A DNA stretch of 64,000 nt. It comes from Streptomyces poonensis. Its GTDB lineage: Bacteria > Actinomycetota > Actinomycetes > Streptomycetales > Streptomycetaceae. Where the stretch lies: positions 1 through 64,000 of the forward strand of contig NZ_BMVW01000009.1 of the NCBI RefSeq assembly GCF_014650915.1, given 5' to 3'. Shown one piece after another: positions 7,911 to 17,685 of the stretch (within the stretch, counting starts at the first letter, position 1; every line of letters starts with the position of its first letter). A program made the translations under genes and the position numbers. Below the pieces are notes generated by a model that saw nothing but the letters and a program-made list of their open reading frames with translations, did not search any database and was not told the origin of the DNA.

Positions 7911-9028
7911 GGCGTCGACCCTTCCTTGGCGTCCTCGGTGTCCTTGGTGCGGCCGGCCGCGTGGAAGGCGGCACAAGTGCCCTCCGCGGACACCATCGGC
8001 GCGCCGAGCGGACGGCGGGGTGTGCAGCGGGTGCCGTAGGCGGAGCAGTCGGTGGGCAGCCGGGCCCCGGTGAGGACCTGGCCCGCGATGCACTCCGCGT
8101 CCTCGGCCGGGCTCAGGCCGGCCACGGCGAAACGGCGGGCGGCGTCGAAGCGCGCGTAGGGCTCGGCGAGTTCGAGCCCGCTGGCGGACAGCTTCCCGAT
8201 CCCGCGCCAGGCCCGGTCGGTGACGCGGAAGACCGTGCGGACCGCCTCCTGCGCCTCCGTGTTGCCGGACCGGCGTACGGCCCGTACGTACTGGTTCTCC
8301 ACCGAGTGCCGGCCGGACTCCAGTTGCCGCACGGCCATGAGGATGCCCTCCAGCAGGTCCAGCGGTTCGAAGCCGGTCACCACGATCGGCACGCGGTGGC
8401 GGGCGGCGATCGGCTCGTACGCGCGCCAGCCCGTCACCGCGCACACGTGCCCGGCCGCGAGGAACGCCTGCACCTCGCAGCCGGGGTCGTCCAGCAGCGC
8501 GGTCATGGCGGGCGGCACCAGGACGTGGCTGACCAGCATCGAGTAGTTCGCCAGCCCCAGGCGGGCGGCGTGCAGCACGGCCATGGCGTTGGCCGGCGCG
8601 GTGGTCTCGAAGCCGACGGCGAGGGACACCACCTCGCGGTCCGGGTGTCCGGCGGCCAGACGTACCGCGTCCATCGGCGTGTAGACGACGCGTACGTCCG
8701 CACCGCGCGCCCGCAGGGACAGCAGGTCGGTGTCCGTGCCCGGGACCCGCAGCATGTCCCCGAAGCTGGTGAGGATCACTCCGGGCCGGGCGGCGATGGC
8801 CATGGCCCGGTCCAGGGTCTCCAGGGGGGTGACGCAGACAGGGCAGCCGGGGCCGTGGATCATGCGGATGCCCGCCGGCAGCAGCTCGTCGATGCCCTGG
8901 CGGACCAGGGTGTGGGTCTGGCCGCCGCACACCTCCATGATCCGCCACGGCGCCGTCGCGGTGCGGCGCAGCTCGTCGAGCAGCCGCCGGGCGAGTTCCG
9001 GGTCGCGGTACTCGTCGAGGTACTTCAC
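7907..9028 (-). CDS. hypD: Hydrogenase formation protein HypD
   Basis: HypD is a [4Fe-4S] scaffold that, with HypC, assembles the Fe(CN)2CO group for [NiFe] hydrogenase. The 373-residue protein has the family motifs MEVCGGQTHTL, HGPGCPVCVTP, TSFGDMLRVPG, GFETTAP and the C-terminal cysteine segments ECIAGQVLTG and AYGTRCTPRRPLGAP. The start is GTG at 9028, in a GTGA overlap with the preceding CBS-BON gene, and the stop overlaps the hypE start. The frame is open further upstream, but family similarity begins at VKYLDEYRDPE. Length and all expected cysteines look normal. Confidence 0.97.
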   Translation of the reverse strand: MKYLDEYRDPELARRLLDELRRTATAPWRIMEVCGGQTHTLVRQGIDELLPAGIRMIHGPGCPVCVTPLETLDRAMAIAARPGVILTSFGDMLRVPGTDTDLLSLRARGADVRVVYTPMDAVRLAAGHPDREVVSLAVGFETTAPANAMAVLHAARLGLANYSMLVSHVLVPPAMTALLDDPGCEVQAFLAAGHVCAVTGWRAYEPIAARHRVPIVVTGFEPLDLLEGILMAVRQLESGRHSVENQYVRAVRRSGNTEAQEAVRTVFRVTDRAWRGIGKLSASGLELAEPYARFDAARRFAVAGLSPAEDAECIAGQVLTGARLPTDCSAYGTRCTPRRPLGAPMVSAEGTCAAFHAAGRTKDTEDAKEGSTP

Positions 9029-9690
9029 CGTGGCTCGCCCCGGGCCGAGCCTCCGGCGAGGTCGAACCGGACGTCCACGACGCCTTCGATGGCGCGGATC
9101 AGGCGGGCCGCGACGGGCACGAGGGAGGTGTCCGGGACGTGGCCGGTGAGGGTGACGACGCCGTCGTGCACGTCCACACCGATGGGCTCGACGGGATGGG
9201 GGAAGAGGTGCGCCACGACTTCGCGCCGGACCTCCTCGGCGAGCTCCTCGTCGGCCCGCAGGAACACCTTGAGCAGGTCCCCCCGGCTGACGATGCCCTC
9301 CAGCACACCCTCGTCGTTGACGACCGGCAGCCGCTTGACCCTTCGGTGGGCCATGATGCGCGCGGCCTGGGCGAGGGTGGAGCGGGCGTGGACGGTGACG
9401 GCCGGGGTGCTCATCAGCTCCCCCGCTGTCACCCCGCCCGCCTTGGCCAGGTCCGACAGCCTCTCCCGCTGGGTGGACCAGTCCGGATCGCTGCCCCGGA
9501 ACTCCTCCTTGGGCAGCAGGTCGGCCTCGGAGACGACCCCGATCACCCGGCTCTCGCCGGCCACCACCGGCAGGGCGCTGACCTTCCACTGCCTCATGAG
9601 CCTGACGATGTCCTTGAACGGGGCCTCACGGCCGACCGCCACGACGGTGTGCGTCATGACGTCGCTCACGATGTGCGGGCTGCCACGCAT
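9025..9690 (-). CDS. CBS-pair and BON domain protein in the hydrogenase operon
   Basis: 221 residues. Two CBS motifs occupy roughly residues 1-140 (VIGVVSEADLLPKE, then LEGIVSRGDLLKVF) and a BON domain ~150-215 (VDVHDGVVTLTGHV). It resembles the protein at 4499-5230. It lies 31 bp after the hydrogenase large-subunit gene and overlaps hypD by 4 bp, so it is translated with structural and maturation genes. CBS pairs usually sense adenine nucleotides, so it may couple hydrogenase assembly or activity to energy state; this is inference. It is not one of the standard Hyp factors. Confidence 0.9.
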   Translation of the reverse strand: MRGSPHIVSDVMTHTVVAVGREAPFKDIVRLMRQWKVSALPVVAGESRVIGVVSEADLLPKEEFRGSDPDWSTQRERLSDLAKAGGVTAGELMSTPAVTVHARSTLAQAARIMAHRRVKRLPVVNDEGVLEGIVSRGDLLKVFLRADEELAEEVRREVVAHLFPHPVEPIGVDVHDGVVTLTGHVPDTSLVPVAARLIRAIEGVVDVRFDLAGGSARGEPR

Positions 9691-9721
9691 GGTCGTTCAC
9701 CTCCGGTGATGCCGGTTGTTG

Positions 9722-11053
9722 TCAGGTGCGGAGGACGGTGAGGTCGAGGAAGTGGGCGGAGCAGGAGATGCACGGGTCGTGGTTGCGGATGGCCCGCTCG
9801 CACAGCCGCGTGAGCTCCTCGTCGCTCGGGTCGCCCCCGGCGAGGGCCGCCTGGGCGATCCGGGCGAGGTCGTTCTCGACGGCGCCCTGGTTCTGCGCGG
9901 TGGGCGGCACGATGCGGGCGTCGGTGACCGTGCCGTCGCCGTCCAGCCGGTAGCGGTGGTAGAGCAGGCCGCGCGGTGCCTCGGTCGCGCCGTGGCCACC
10001 TCCGGCGACGGGTGGTACCTCGACGTACGGGCGGGGCGGGGGCTCGTACGCGGCGATCAGGCGCAGCGCCTCGTCCACGGCGTACACCACCTCCACGGCC
10101 CGTACGAGGACCGACCGGTACGGGTTGCGGCACACGGCTCCTGCCGCTGGATCGCCGAGCCCGGCCTCGCGGGCCGCCTCGAGCGCGGTGGGCGACAGCA
10201 GGCTCCCACTGATCGCGAACCGGGCGAGGGGACCGGTGAGATGGCGTCGCCCGTCGAGCCGGGAGTGCAGCGCGGTGGAGTGGGGCACCTGCTCCTCGCG
10301 GACGTGGTCGAGGAAGACGGACGTGTCGAATGCGGTCCGGGCGCCGTCGGTCCGCAGGACCGTCGGGGTGCCGCGCTCGATGGCATACGTACCGGGGGAG
10401 CCCAGGGCCAGGAGGTCGGCGTCCACGGCGGCCTCGGGGAAGTCGAAGCCCGCTGCCCAGCGCACGGTCTCCCGGGCGTCGTCGGCGGCCCGGCTCAACC
10501 GCTCGGCGAGCGGGCGCAGTTCGGCGGGCGCGGGTGCCCGGTGGAAGCCGCCGAGACGGACGTTGACCGGGTGGATCGCGCGGCCCCCGAGGACTTCGAG
10601 GAGCGCGTTGCCCGCCTGCTTGAGGCGCAGCCCCCGCTCCACGGCGGCCCGTTCGGCGCGGGCGAGGTCGATCGCACTGTCACAGCCGAGGAAGTCGGGC
10701 GCATGCAGCAGGTAGATGTGCAGGGCGTGGCTCTCGATCCACTCGCCGCAGTACAGCAGTCGGCGCAGGTCCTGGATCGGCCGGTCGACGGTGACTCCGC
10801 AGGCGTCCTCGATCGCGGCGCAGGCGCTCATCTGGTACGCCACCGGGCAGATGCCGCACACCCGGGCGGTGATGTCGGGCGGCTCGGTGTACGCCCGGCC
10901 GCGCAGGAACGCCTCGAAGAAGCGGGGCGGTTCGTAGATCCGCAGCCGCACCTCCTCGACCCGGTCGCCGGACACGCGCAGCAGCAAGGCTCCCTCGCCC
11001 TCGACCCGGGCGAGCGAGCCGACGCGCAGGACGCGGGAACCACGGTGGGTCAC
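9722..11053 (-). CDS. hyhL: Group 3b [NiFe] hydrogenase large (alpha) subunit
   Basis: Catalytic subunit of a cytosolic bidirectional NAD(P)-linked hydrogenase. The 443-residue protein has the N-terminal nickel ligand motif RVCGICPVAYQMS and the C-terminal DPCISCSAH, giving the four cysteine ligands of the Ni-Fe site. The Tyr at the end of CGICPVAY is typical of group 3b rather than membrane-bound enzymes. The nine residues FLDLTVLRT after the final His fit a C-terminal peptide removed by a maturation protease. The start overlaps the small-subunit stop by 4 bp. With the beta, gamma and delta genes upstream it makes the usual four-subunit complex. Direction in vivo (H2 oxidation or evolution, sulfur reduction) cannot be told from sequence. 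Confidence 0.96.
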   Translation of the reverse strand: MTHRGSRVLRVGSLARVEGEGALLLRVSGDRVEEVRLRIYEPPRFFEAFLRGRAYTEPPDITARVCGICPVAYQMSACAAIEDACGVTVDRPIQDLRRLLYCGEWIESHALHIYLLHAPDFLGCDSAIDLARAERAAVERGLRLKQAGNALLEVLGGRAIHPVNVRLGGFHRAPAPAELRPLAERLSRAADDARETVRWAAGFDFPEAAVDADLLALGSPGTYAIERGTPTVLRTDGARTAFDTSVFLDHVREEQVPHSTALHSRLDGRRHLTGPLARFAISGSLLSPTALEAAREAGLGDPAAGAVCRNPYRSVLVRAVEVVYAVDEALRLIAAYEPPPRPYVEVPPVAGGGHGATEAPRGLLYHRYRLDGDGTVTDARIVPPTAQNQGAVENDLARIAQAALAGGDPSDEELTRLCERAIRNHDPCISCSAHFLDLTVLRT

Positions 11054-11841
11054 GGCCGCACCTCCTTGCCGGACTCGTTGTCGCAGGTGTCGAAGGCAGC
11101 GGCGTTGAAGGTGCGCAGGAACCGCTCAGTGGCAGGGTCGTCCAGCCCGTCGCGGTGCAGCAGCGGGATCAGCGCGGGCAGGTTCACCGACCCGGACGGC
11201 CCGAAGCAGCCGTAACAGCCGCGCCCGTACGCCGGGCAGATCGCCCCGCACCCGGCATGCGTGACCGGTCCCAGGCAGGGCGTGCCGTGGGCGACGGTGA
11301 CGCAGACCGTGCCGCGCCGCTTGCACTCGAAGCACACACTGTGGTTCGGCACGTCCGGCTTCCGGCCCGCCAGGAACGCCGTGAGCACCTCCAGCAACTG
11401 CCCACGGTCGATCGGGCAGCCGCGCAGCTCGAAGTCCACGTCCACATGGGCCGACACGGGCGTGGAGGTGGCCAGGGTCTCGATGTAGTCGGGACGGGCG
11501 TACACCGTGCGGCGGAACTCTTCGACGTCGGCGAAGTTCCGCAGGGCCTGGATGCCGCCGGCGGTGGCGCACGCGCCGATCGTCACGAGCACCCGGCACT
11601 GCGCGCGGATCTCCCGGATGCGCCGGGCGTCGTCCGGTGTGGTGACGGACCCTTCGACGAGCCCGAGATCGTACGGTCCGGGGTCGACGGAGCTGGAAGC
11701 CTCCGGGAAGTGGGCGATCCGCACCCTGCCCGCGAGGGCGAGGAACTCGTCCTCGCAGTCGAGGAGGGTGAGCTGGCAGCCGTCGCAGGACGCCAGCTTG
11801 AACACCGCGAGCGTGGGCACGGCCGGCGACGGGGTGCTCAT
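11050..11841 (-). CDS. hyhS: Group 3b [NiFe] hydrogenase small (delta) subunit
   Basis: Electron-transfer subunit next to the Ni-Fe centre. The 263-residue protein lacks a Tat signal, as expected for a cytosolic enzyme. Cluster ligands are visible in SCDGCQLTLLDCEDEF, IGACATAGG, HGTPCLGPVTHAGCG and CPAYGRGCYGCFGPSG, consistent with several [4Fe-4S] clusters. GCPIDRGQLLEV is the conserved central segment. It begins 1 bp after the stop of the FAD subunit gene and overlaps the large-subunit start by 4 bp. Confidence 0.95.
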   Translation of the reverse strand: MSTPSPAVPTLAVFKLASCDGCQLTLLDCEDEFLALAGRVRIAHFPEASSSVDPGPYDLGLVEGSVTTPDDARRIREIRAQCRVLVTIGACATAGGIQALRNFADVEEFRRTVYARPDYIETLATSTPVSAHVDVDFELRGCPIDRGQLLEVLTAFLAGRKPDVPNHSVCFECKRRGTVCVTVAHGTPCLGPVTHAGCGAICPAYGRGCYGCFGPSGSVNLPALIPLLHRDGLDDPATERFLRTFNAAAFDTCDNESGKEVRP

Positions 11842-11842
11842 G

Positions 11843-12661
11843 TCACATCTCCCTCACGGACAGCAGGCCCTCGGCCCGGTTCCAGCCGATCACCGGCCCG
11901 TCCCGGCACAGCAGGACGCCGCCCAGCTGGCAGTGGCCGCAGTGGCCGGTGGCGCAGCGCATGTTGCGCTCCAGCGACACCCGGATCCGGTGCGGGGCGA
12001 GCCCGCGGTGCACCAGTTCGCGAGCAGCCGCGCGGATCATCACCTCAGGGCCGCACACGAAGGCCGTGGTGTTCCGAGGGGTGAACCGGGCGCCGTTCAG
12101 CAGGGTGGTGACGACCCCGACGCGGCCCCACCAGCCGGGGGAGGGGCGGTCGACGGCGACCGCGCAGCGCGGCGGTCCGTGCGCTGCCGTCCAGGCGCGG
12201 AGCCGGCCGGCGTACAGCAGGTCGTCGGGGGTGCGGGCGCCGACGAGGAGGTTCAGCCGCCCGTACGCGTGCGGGGCGGCGAGCGCGGCGGCGACCAGGG
12301 GCCGCAGCGGGGCGAGACCGATGCCGCCCGCCATGACCAGCAGGTCCTGGCCGATCGCCCGGCCCAGGCTCCAGCCGGTGCCGAACGGTCCGCGCAGACC
12401 GACCTGTTCCCCCGGCCGCAGCGCGCACAGCGCCGCCGACACCGCGCCGACCGCCCGGATGGTGTGGACCAGCTCGCGGTGGCCGATGCGGGACACCGAG
12501 ACGGGGATCTCCCCGACGCCGAAGGCGTACACCATCGCGAACTGACCCGGCACGAACGGTGCGACTGCCGCCGCGCCCGCCGGGGCCAGCGTGACGCTGA
12601 CGGTGTCGGCCGTCTCGGGCCGCACCCGGGTCACCCGGTACGGCAGGGGAACATCGGTCAT
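11843..12661 (-). CDS. hyhG: Group 3b hydrogenase FAD/NAD(P)-binding (gamma) subunit
   Basis: 272-residue ferredoxin-NADP reductase-like subunit that passes electrons between NAD(P)H and the iron-sulfur chain. FAD-binding residues lie in VPGQFAMVYAF; the nucleotide-binding part has LVMAGGIGLAPLRPL and AFVCGPEVMIRA. Near the C-terminus CATGHCGHCQLGGVLLC gives the four cysteines of a [2Fe-2S] cluster, as in HydG/dihydroorotate dehydrogenase electron-transfer subunits. The ATG at 12661 lies in a 4-bp overlap with the cyclic-nucleotide-binding gene. The frame is open upstream, but homology starts here. Confidence 0.94.
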   Translation of the reverse strand: MTDVPLPYRVTRVRPETADTVSVTLAPAGAAAVAPFVPGQFAMVYAFGVGEIPVSVSRIGHRELVHTIRAVGAVSAALCALRPGEQVGLRGPFGTGWSLGRAIGQDLLVMAGGIGLAPLRPLVAAALAAPHAYGRLNLLVGARTPDDLLYAGRLRAWTAAHGPPRCAVAVDRPSPGWWGRVGVVTTLLNGARFTPRNTTAFVCGPEVMIRAAARELVHRGLAPHRIRVSLERNMRCATGHCGHCQLGGVLLCRDGPVIGWNRAEGLLSVREM

Positions 12662-13112
12662 GGCGGGCTCCCGCTGCCGTAGGGGCCGTACAGGTCGAGC
12701 AGCCGGATCCGGGCGGCGCGCAGCCGGTCGGCGACCACGTGGCCGACCCAGACCGCGATCGCCCGGCCGAAGCCGGGATCTCGGGCGCACATCTCCCGTA
12801 CGGCCTCCGCGTCGAACTCCCACGCCCGTACCTGGCTCATCGCCTCCGCTCCCAGGTGCCACACGTACGGCGGGATGTGCCAGGACCAGCCGACCAGTTC
12901 GCCGTGGCCCAGCGACTCGATGACGGCGGCCCGCCGGCCGGGGACGTGCACGTCGAGGACGACCGTCCCGGTGCGTACGATCCAGAAGCGGTCTGCGCGC
13001 CGGCCTTCCTCGAACAGGCGGGTGCCCGCCGGGAAGGAGACCTCGCGGGCGTGCCGCATCAGCCGGGCCCGGTGCTCGGCCGGGAGGGCCGCGGTCAGGG
13101 TGGTGGCGGAGG

Positions 13113-13116
<4 letters not shown>
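12658..13116 (-). CDS. Cyclic-nucleotide-binding domain protein in the hydrogenase operon
   Basis: 152 residues made up almost entirely of a Crp-type sensor barrel: FPAGTRLFEEGRRADRFWIV, then a phosphate-binding-cassette-like stretch ESLGHGELVGWSW. There is no C-terminal HTH, so it is not a complete Crp-type transcription factor. It overlaps hyhB and hyhG by 4 bp on each side, so it is made stoichiometrically with the hydrogenase subunits. Similar small cNMP-domain genes are known next to group 3b hydrogenases in actinobacteria. A role as a ligand-responsive subunit is plausible but inferred; the ligand is unknown. Confidence 0.85.
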
Positions 13117-14294
<1,178 letters not shown>

Positions 14295-14358
14295 CGTCCC
14301 CTCCGAGAGGCCGTGGGGCTGCTGACTCCAGCATGGGCCCGCCCGCCGCCGGGCACTA

Positions 14359-14395
14359 CGGGCCGCCCGGTCCCGACCGGAGGCCGTTCGGCCCC
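14359..14395. promoter_or_regulatory. Paired candidate OsdR/DevR-type operators between hyhB and the divergent protease gene
   Basis: Two palindromes with centres 21 bp apart: a weaker one at 14359-14374 (GGGCCGCCCGGTCCC core) and a near-perfect one at 14380-14395 (GAGGCCGTTCGGCCCC, one mismatch in the symmetric arms). Paired sites two helical turns apart are typical for DevR/DosR-type activators. They lie between divergent genes starting at 14294 and 14455 and could serve both. Binding is inferred. Confidence 0.6.
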
Positions 14396-14454
14396 GAGCG
14401 GCCCGTGTCCTGTCTCGGCATGCTGGAGACGAACGCAGTGGAGGGAGAGGCACC

Positions 14455-14973
14455 ATGACTGTCCCCACCCGCATCGCGATCGTCGCCGTCGGCGACCGGT
14501 ACCGGCACGACGACGGCATCGGCCGGGCGGTGCTGTCCCGCCTGAGGGAACGGACGGCGGACCGTCCGCTGCCCCCGGGCACGGTTCTCGCGGAGTGCGA
14601 CATCGACGATCCGGGGCGACTCCCCCAGCTCTGGGACCACGCAGAACTCGCTGTCGTACTGGAGCCCGCCCACACCCTCCCGAGCCACCCCGGACGCATC
14701 TACCGGCTGGAGCTGGACAGCGACGGGCTCCGGCGACCCGGCACGATGCGTCAGCGCGGACTCGGCGCGGCCGTCGAACTCGGCCGGCAGCTGGACCGGC
14801 TGCCCCGCCATCTGGTGGCGTACGCCGTCGAGACCGCGGACGCCTCGCTCGGCGAAGGGCTGTCGGAGTCCGTGGCGGCGCAGGTCGATGTCCTGGCCGA
14901 GCAGGTGGAGGAAGAGATCGTGCGGCACCGGGTGGCAGCGGCACAAGCCGTGGCCGGCCGGGAGACGGCATGA
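14455..14973 (+). CDS. Degenerate hydrogenase maturation protease-like protein
   Basis: 172 residues, clearly paralogous to the protease at 17682-18206 (shared RHDDGIGRAV, RPLPPGTVLA, SHPGRIYRL and LPRHLVAYAVE blocks). Family enzymes (HybD/HycI) bind nickel through an acidic residue in the DDG motif, an Asp in a VVDA-type strand, and a His. Here the first acid is kept, but the VVVDAAH segment has become VVLEPAH, and the His of the SSHALGLG segment is replaced in MRQRGLG. The opening GVGN is also changed to AVGD. This protein may therefore be inactive as an endopeptidase, or specialised. It is transcribed divergently from the hydrogenase operon over the paired palindromes. Confidence 0.75.
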   Translation: MTVPTRIAIVAVGDRYRHDDGIGRAVLSRLRERTADRPLPPGTVLAECDIDDPGRLPQLWDHAELAVVLEPAHTLPSHPGRIYRLELDSDGLRRPGTMRQRGLGAAVELGRQLDRLPRHLVAYAVETADASLGEGLSESVAAQVDVLAEQVEEEIVRHRVAAAQAVAGRETA

Positions 14974-15064
14974 CGGAGCGGGAAGGACTCCACCCACTTC
15001 TCGCGGATCCTGATCGCGCGGTGCGCGGCGGTCAGCCGCTTCTCCAGCTGAGGATGGGACCCGG

Positions 15065-15343
15065 TCATCCAGAACCCTCCCTTCTGGCGGGCAGCGGCTC
15101 GCCCAGTTCGCCGGTGACCGCGTCCGCCATGGCCCGCAGCACGTCGAGCGTGCGCTCGGCCTCGGCCTCGTCGATCTGCGTGATGGCGAAGCCGACGTGG
15201 ACGATGACATACGCTCCGGCCCCGGCCTGCGGCGTGTAGGCGAGGCACACCTCGCGGCGTACGCCGCCGAAGTCGACCGTGCCCATCCGCACGCCCGCGT
15301 CGTCGCGGACGTCGGTGATCCGGCCGGGGATGCCCAGGCACAT
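15065..15343 (-). CDS. hypC: Hydrogenase assembly chaperone HypC
   Basis: 92-residue HypC/HupF family chaperone that binds the immature large subunit and, with HypD, carries the iron-cyanide group. The diagnostic N-terminus MCLGIPG with the essential Cys2 is present, followed by MGTVDFGGVRREVCLAY and VIVHVGFAITQID. The start at 15343 is fixed by the MCLGIPG signature, since the initiator Met must be removed to expose Cys2. The gene starts 5 bp after the hypF stop. Confidence 0.96.
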   Translation of the reverse strand: MCLGIPGRITDVRDDAGVRMGTVDFGGVRREVCLAYTPQAGAGAYVIVHVGFAITQIDEAEAERTLDVLRAMADAVTGELGEPLPARREGSG

Positions 15344-15348
15344 CGCGC

Positions 15349-17685
15349 TCACTCCTCCCCTGCGAGCAGGGCGGACGCCACCGCCGCCTGCCCGTAGCTG
15401 ATGCCGCCGTCGTTGACCGGGACCGCACGGCCCGTCAGTACGCGCAGCTCCTGTGCGCGCAGCAGCCGGTGTACGTCGGTCAGCAGGCGCCGGTTCTGGA
15501 AGCAGCCGCCGCCCAGGCACACGGTGGGCGGGGCGCCCTCGGCCACCGCTCGCTCGACCAGTGCCGCCGTGACCTCGGCGAGGGTCGTGTGGAAGGCGGC
15601 GGCGAGACGGGACACCGGAGTACCTTCCATGAGGCCCTCGAGGAGGGCGGTGAGCGTCGTGGCGGGGTCGTACACCCACAGGCCGTCCGCCCGGACCAGC
15701 CGCCACGGCAGGGGACCGGCCCGCAGGTCGCCCGCCGCGCTCTCCAGGGCGACGGCTGCCTGACCCTCGTACGACACCGTGTCCGCGAGGCCGAGCAGGC
15801 TCGCCACGGCGTCGAAGAGGCGTCCGGCGCTGGAGGCCTGGGGGCAGTTCACCCGCCGCTCCACCAAGGTTCGGACCATTCGGGTCTCACGTGCGTCGAG
15901 GCGGTCCGTGAAGGGACGGGCGAGCGCGGGTGCGGGCCCCGGCAGGCCCAGTGGCTCCAACCCGTGGAGGTAGCCGAGTGCCATCCGCGTCGGATGGCGG
16001 ACGGCGGCCTCCCCGCCGGGCAGCGGTGCCCGCGCGAAGCGGCCCACGCGGCGGTAGCCCGTCAGATCGGCGACGAGCACTTCGCCGCCCCACAGTGTGC
16101 CGTCGTCGCCGAGGCCGAGCCCGTCGTACGCGACACCGACGAATGGCTCGGTCAGGCCGTGTTCGGCGGCGACGGCGGCCACGTGCGCGTGATGGTGCTG
16201 GACGGGGATGCGGCGCTCGAAGGGCCCGGCGCGGGCCCACTGCGTGGACAGATAGCCGGGGTGGAGGTCGTGAGCGGCCACCCGCGGGGCGATCCCGGTC
16301 AGGTGGGTGAGGGTCGCGTAACAGGTCTCGAAGGTGTCGTACGTCGCCGCGTCCGCCAGGTCTCCCGTGTGCGCCCCGAGGTGGACCCGGCCGTGCTCGG
16401 CCAGGGCGAAGGTGTGCTTGAGCTGGGCACCGGCCCCCACCAGCGGGAGTATGGCGGAGGCCGGCAGCATGAGGGGTGCGGGGGCGTATCCGCGTGCCCG
16501 CCGCAGGACGAGCACTTCGCCGTGCACGGTGTGGACGACGGAGTCGTCGTAGCGGGCGCGGATGGGCCGGTCGTGGGTCAGATATCCGTCCGCGACCGCG
16601 TCGAGCGCCCGGCGGGCCTCGGCGTCGTCCGTGGCGATGGGCTCGTCGGCGAGATTGCCGCTGGTGACGATCAGCGGCCGGTCCAGCGCGCGCAGGAGGA
16701 GATGGTGCAGCCCGGTGGTGGGCAGGAAGAGCCCCACGCGACCGGTGCCCGGGTGCACCTGCCGGGCGAGCGGCCCCTCGCAGCGCCGTGCACACAGGAG
16801 GACGACGGGCCGCTGCGACGACGCCAGCACGGCCTCTTCCGTGCGGTTGACGTGCGCGAGCCGCCGTGCTGTTGCGAGGTCGCGCACCATGACGGCGAAT
16901 GGCTTGGCGGGCCTGCGCTTACGCTGCCGCAGCGCGGCCACCGCCGCCGCATCGGTGGCGTCGCACACCAGTTGGTAGCCACCGAGCCCTTTCACCGCGA
17001 CGATGCCGCCGCCCGCGATCGTCCGCACCGCCGCCGACAGCGCATCCTCCCGGGCCAGGTCGTCCCAGGCGAGCCGGGGACCGCACACCGGGCAGGCCAG
17101 CGGCTCGGCGTGGAAGCGCCGGTCGGTCGGGTCCGCGTACTCGGCCGCGCAGGCGGGACACAAGGGGAAGCGACGCATGGTGGTGCGCTCGCGGTCGTAG
17201 GGCAGGTCCTCGACGATGGTGGCCCGCGGGCCGCAGTCGGTGCAGTTGATGAACGGGTAGCGGTGGCGCCGGTCGGCCGGGTCGAACAGCTCGTCCAGAC
17301 ATGCGTCGCAGATGGCTGCGTCCGGCGGGACCTCGCGCGGTGTGGCGGATGGGTCGGCCTGGCTCGACACGACGGTGAAACCGGCGTGGACGGGCACCTT
17401 GTCGCCGGAATGGCCGTTCGCATCGGTCACGTCGGTCACGTCGGTGACGTCGGTGACGTCGACGCTGCGGACGGCGGCCAGCGGCGGCGCGTTCTCTCGG
17501 AGGCGCGTGATCAGCTCGTGCAGGGCATCGGGGTCGCCCGAGACGGTGAGTTCCACATGGCCGTTCACGTTACGGACCCACCCGTCGAGCCTCAGCTCGG
17601 TCGCCGTCCGGTGCACGTACGGCCGGAACCCGACGCCCTGGACGCGGCCGAAGACCTCGATGCGCTGAGTTCGCCGATCCCTCAT
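15349..17685 (-). CDS. hypF: Carbamoyltransferase HypF
   Basis: HypF uses carbamoyl phosphate and ATP to carbamoylate HypE in cyanide-ligand synthesis. The 778-residue protein has the normal order: N-terminal acylphosphatase domain (FGRVQGVGFRPYVHR), two zinc-finger-like motifs (CDACLDEL...CTDCGPRA and CPACAAEY...CPVCGPRL), a YrdC-like domain (VAVKGLGGYQLVCDAT) and a Kae1-like C-terminal domain with HHHAHVAAVAAEHG. A 9-bp tandem repeat encodes VTDVTDVTDVTD between the acylphosphatase and zinc-finger parts. The ATG at 17685 overlaps the upstream protease stop by 4 bp. Confidence 0.96.
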   Translation of the reverse strand: MRDRRTQRIEVFGRVQGVGFRPYVHRTATELRLDGWVRNVNGHVELTVSGDPDALHELITRLRENAPPLAAVRSVDVTDVTDVTDVTDANGHSGDKVPVHAGFTVVSSQADPSATPREVPPDAAICDACLDELFDPADRRHRYPFINCTDCGPRATIVEDLPYDRERTTMRRFPLCPACAAEYADPTDRRFHAEPLACPVCGPRLAWDDLAREDALSAAVRTIAGGGIVAVKGLGGYQLVCDATDAAAVAALRQRKRRPAKPFAVMVRDLATARRLAHVNRTEEAVLASSQRPVVLLCARRCEGPLARQVHPGTGRVGLFLPTTGLHHLLLRALDRPLIVTSGNLADEPIATDDAEARRALDAVADGYLTHDRPIRARYDDSVVHTVHGEVLVLRRARGYAPAPLMLPASAILPLVGAGAQLKHTFALAEHGRVHLGAHTGDLADAATYDTFETCYATLTHLTGIAPRVAAHDLHPGYLSTQWARAGPFERRIPVQHHHAHVAAVAAEHGLTEPFVGVAYDGLGLGDDGTLWGGEVLVADLTGYRRVGRFARAPLPGGEAAVRHPTRMALGYLHGLEPLGLPGPAPALARPFTDRLDARETRMVRTLVERRVNCPQASSAGRLFDAVASLLGLADTVSYEGQAAVALESAAGDLRAGPLPWRLVRADGLWVYDPATTLTALLEGLMEGTPVSRLAAAFHTTLAEVTAALVERAVAEGAPPTVCLGGGCFQNRRLLTDVHRLLRAQELRVLTGRAVPVNDGGISYGQAAVASALLAGEE
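17423..17458. repeat. Four 9-bp in-frame tandem repeats inside hypF
   Basis: Four copies of a 9-bp unit (TCGGTCACG twice, then TCGGTGACG twice). On the coding strand they give repeated Val-Thr-Asp in the linker after the acylphosphatase domain. Copy-number change would keep the frame, so this is a likely length-variable linker. Confidence 0.85.

Noticed and set aside
14974..15068. Minus-strand frame starting at 15068 with MTGSHPQLEKRLTAAHRAIR in the gap between the protease-like gene and hypC
   Set aside because: Only ~30 residues fit the gap before it runs into the opposite-strand protease-like gene; it could be the stub of a lost gene but there is no ribosome site or clear family.
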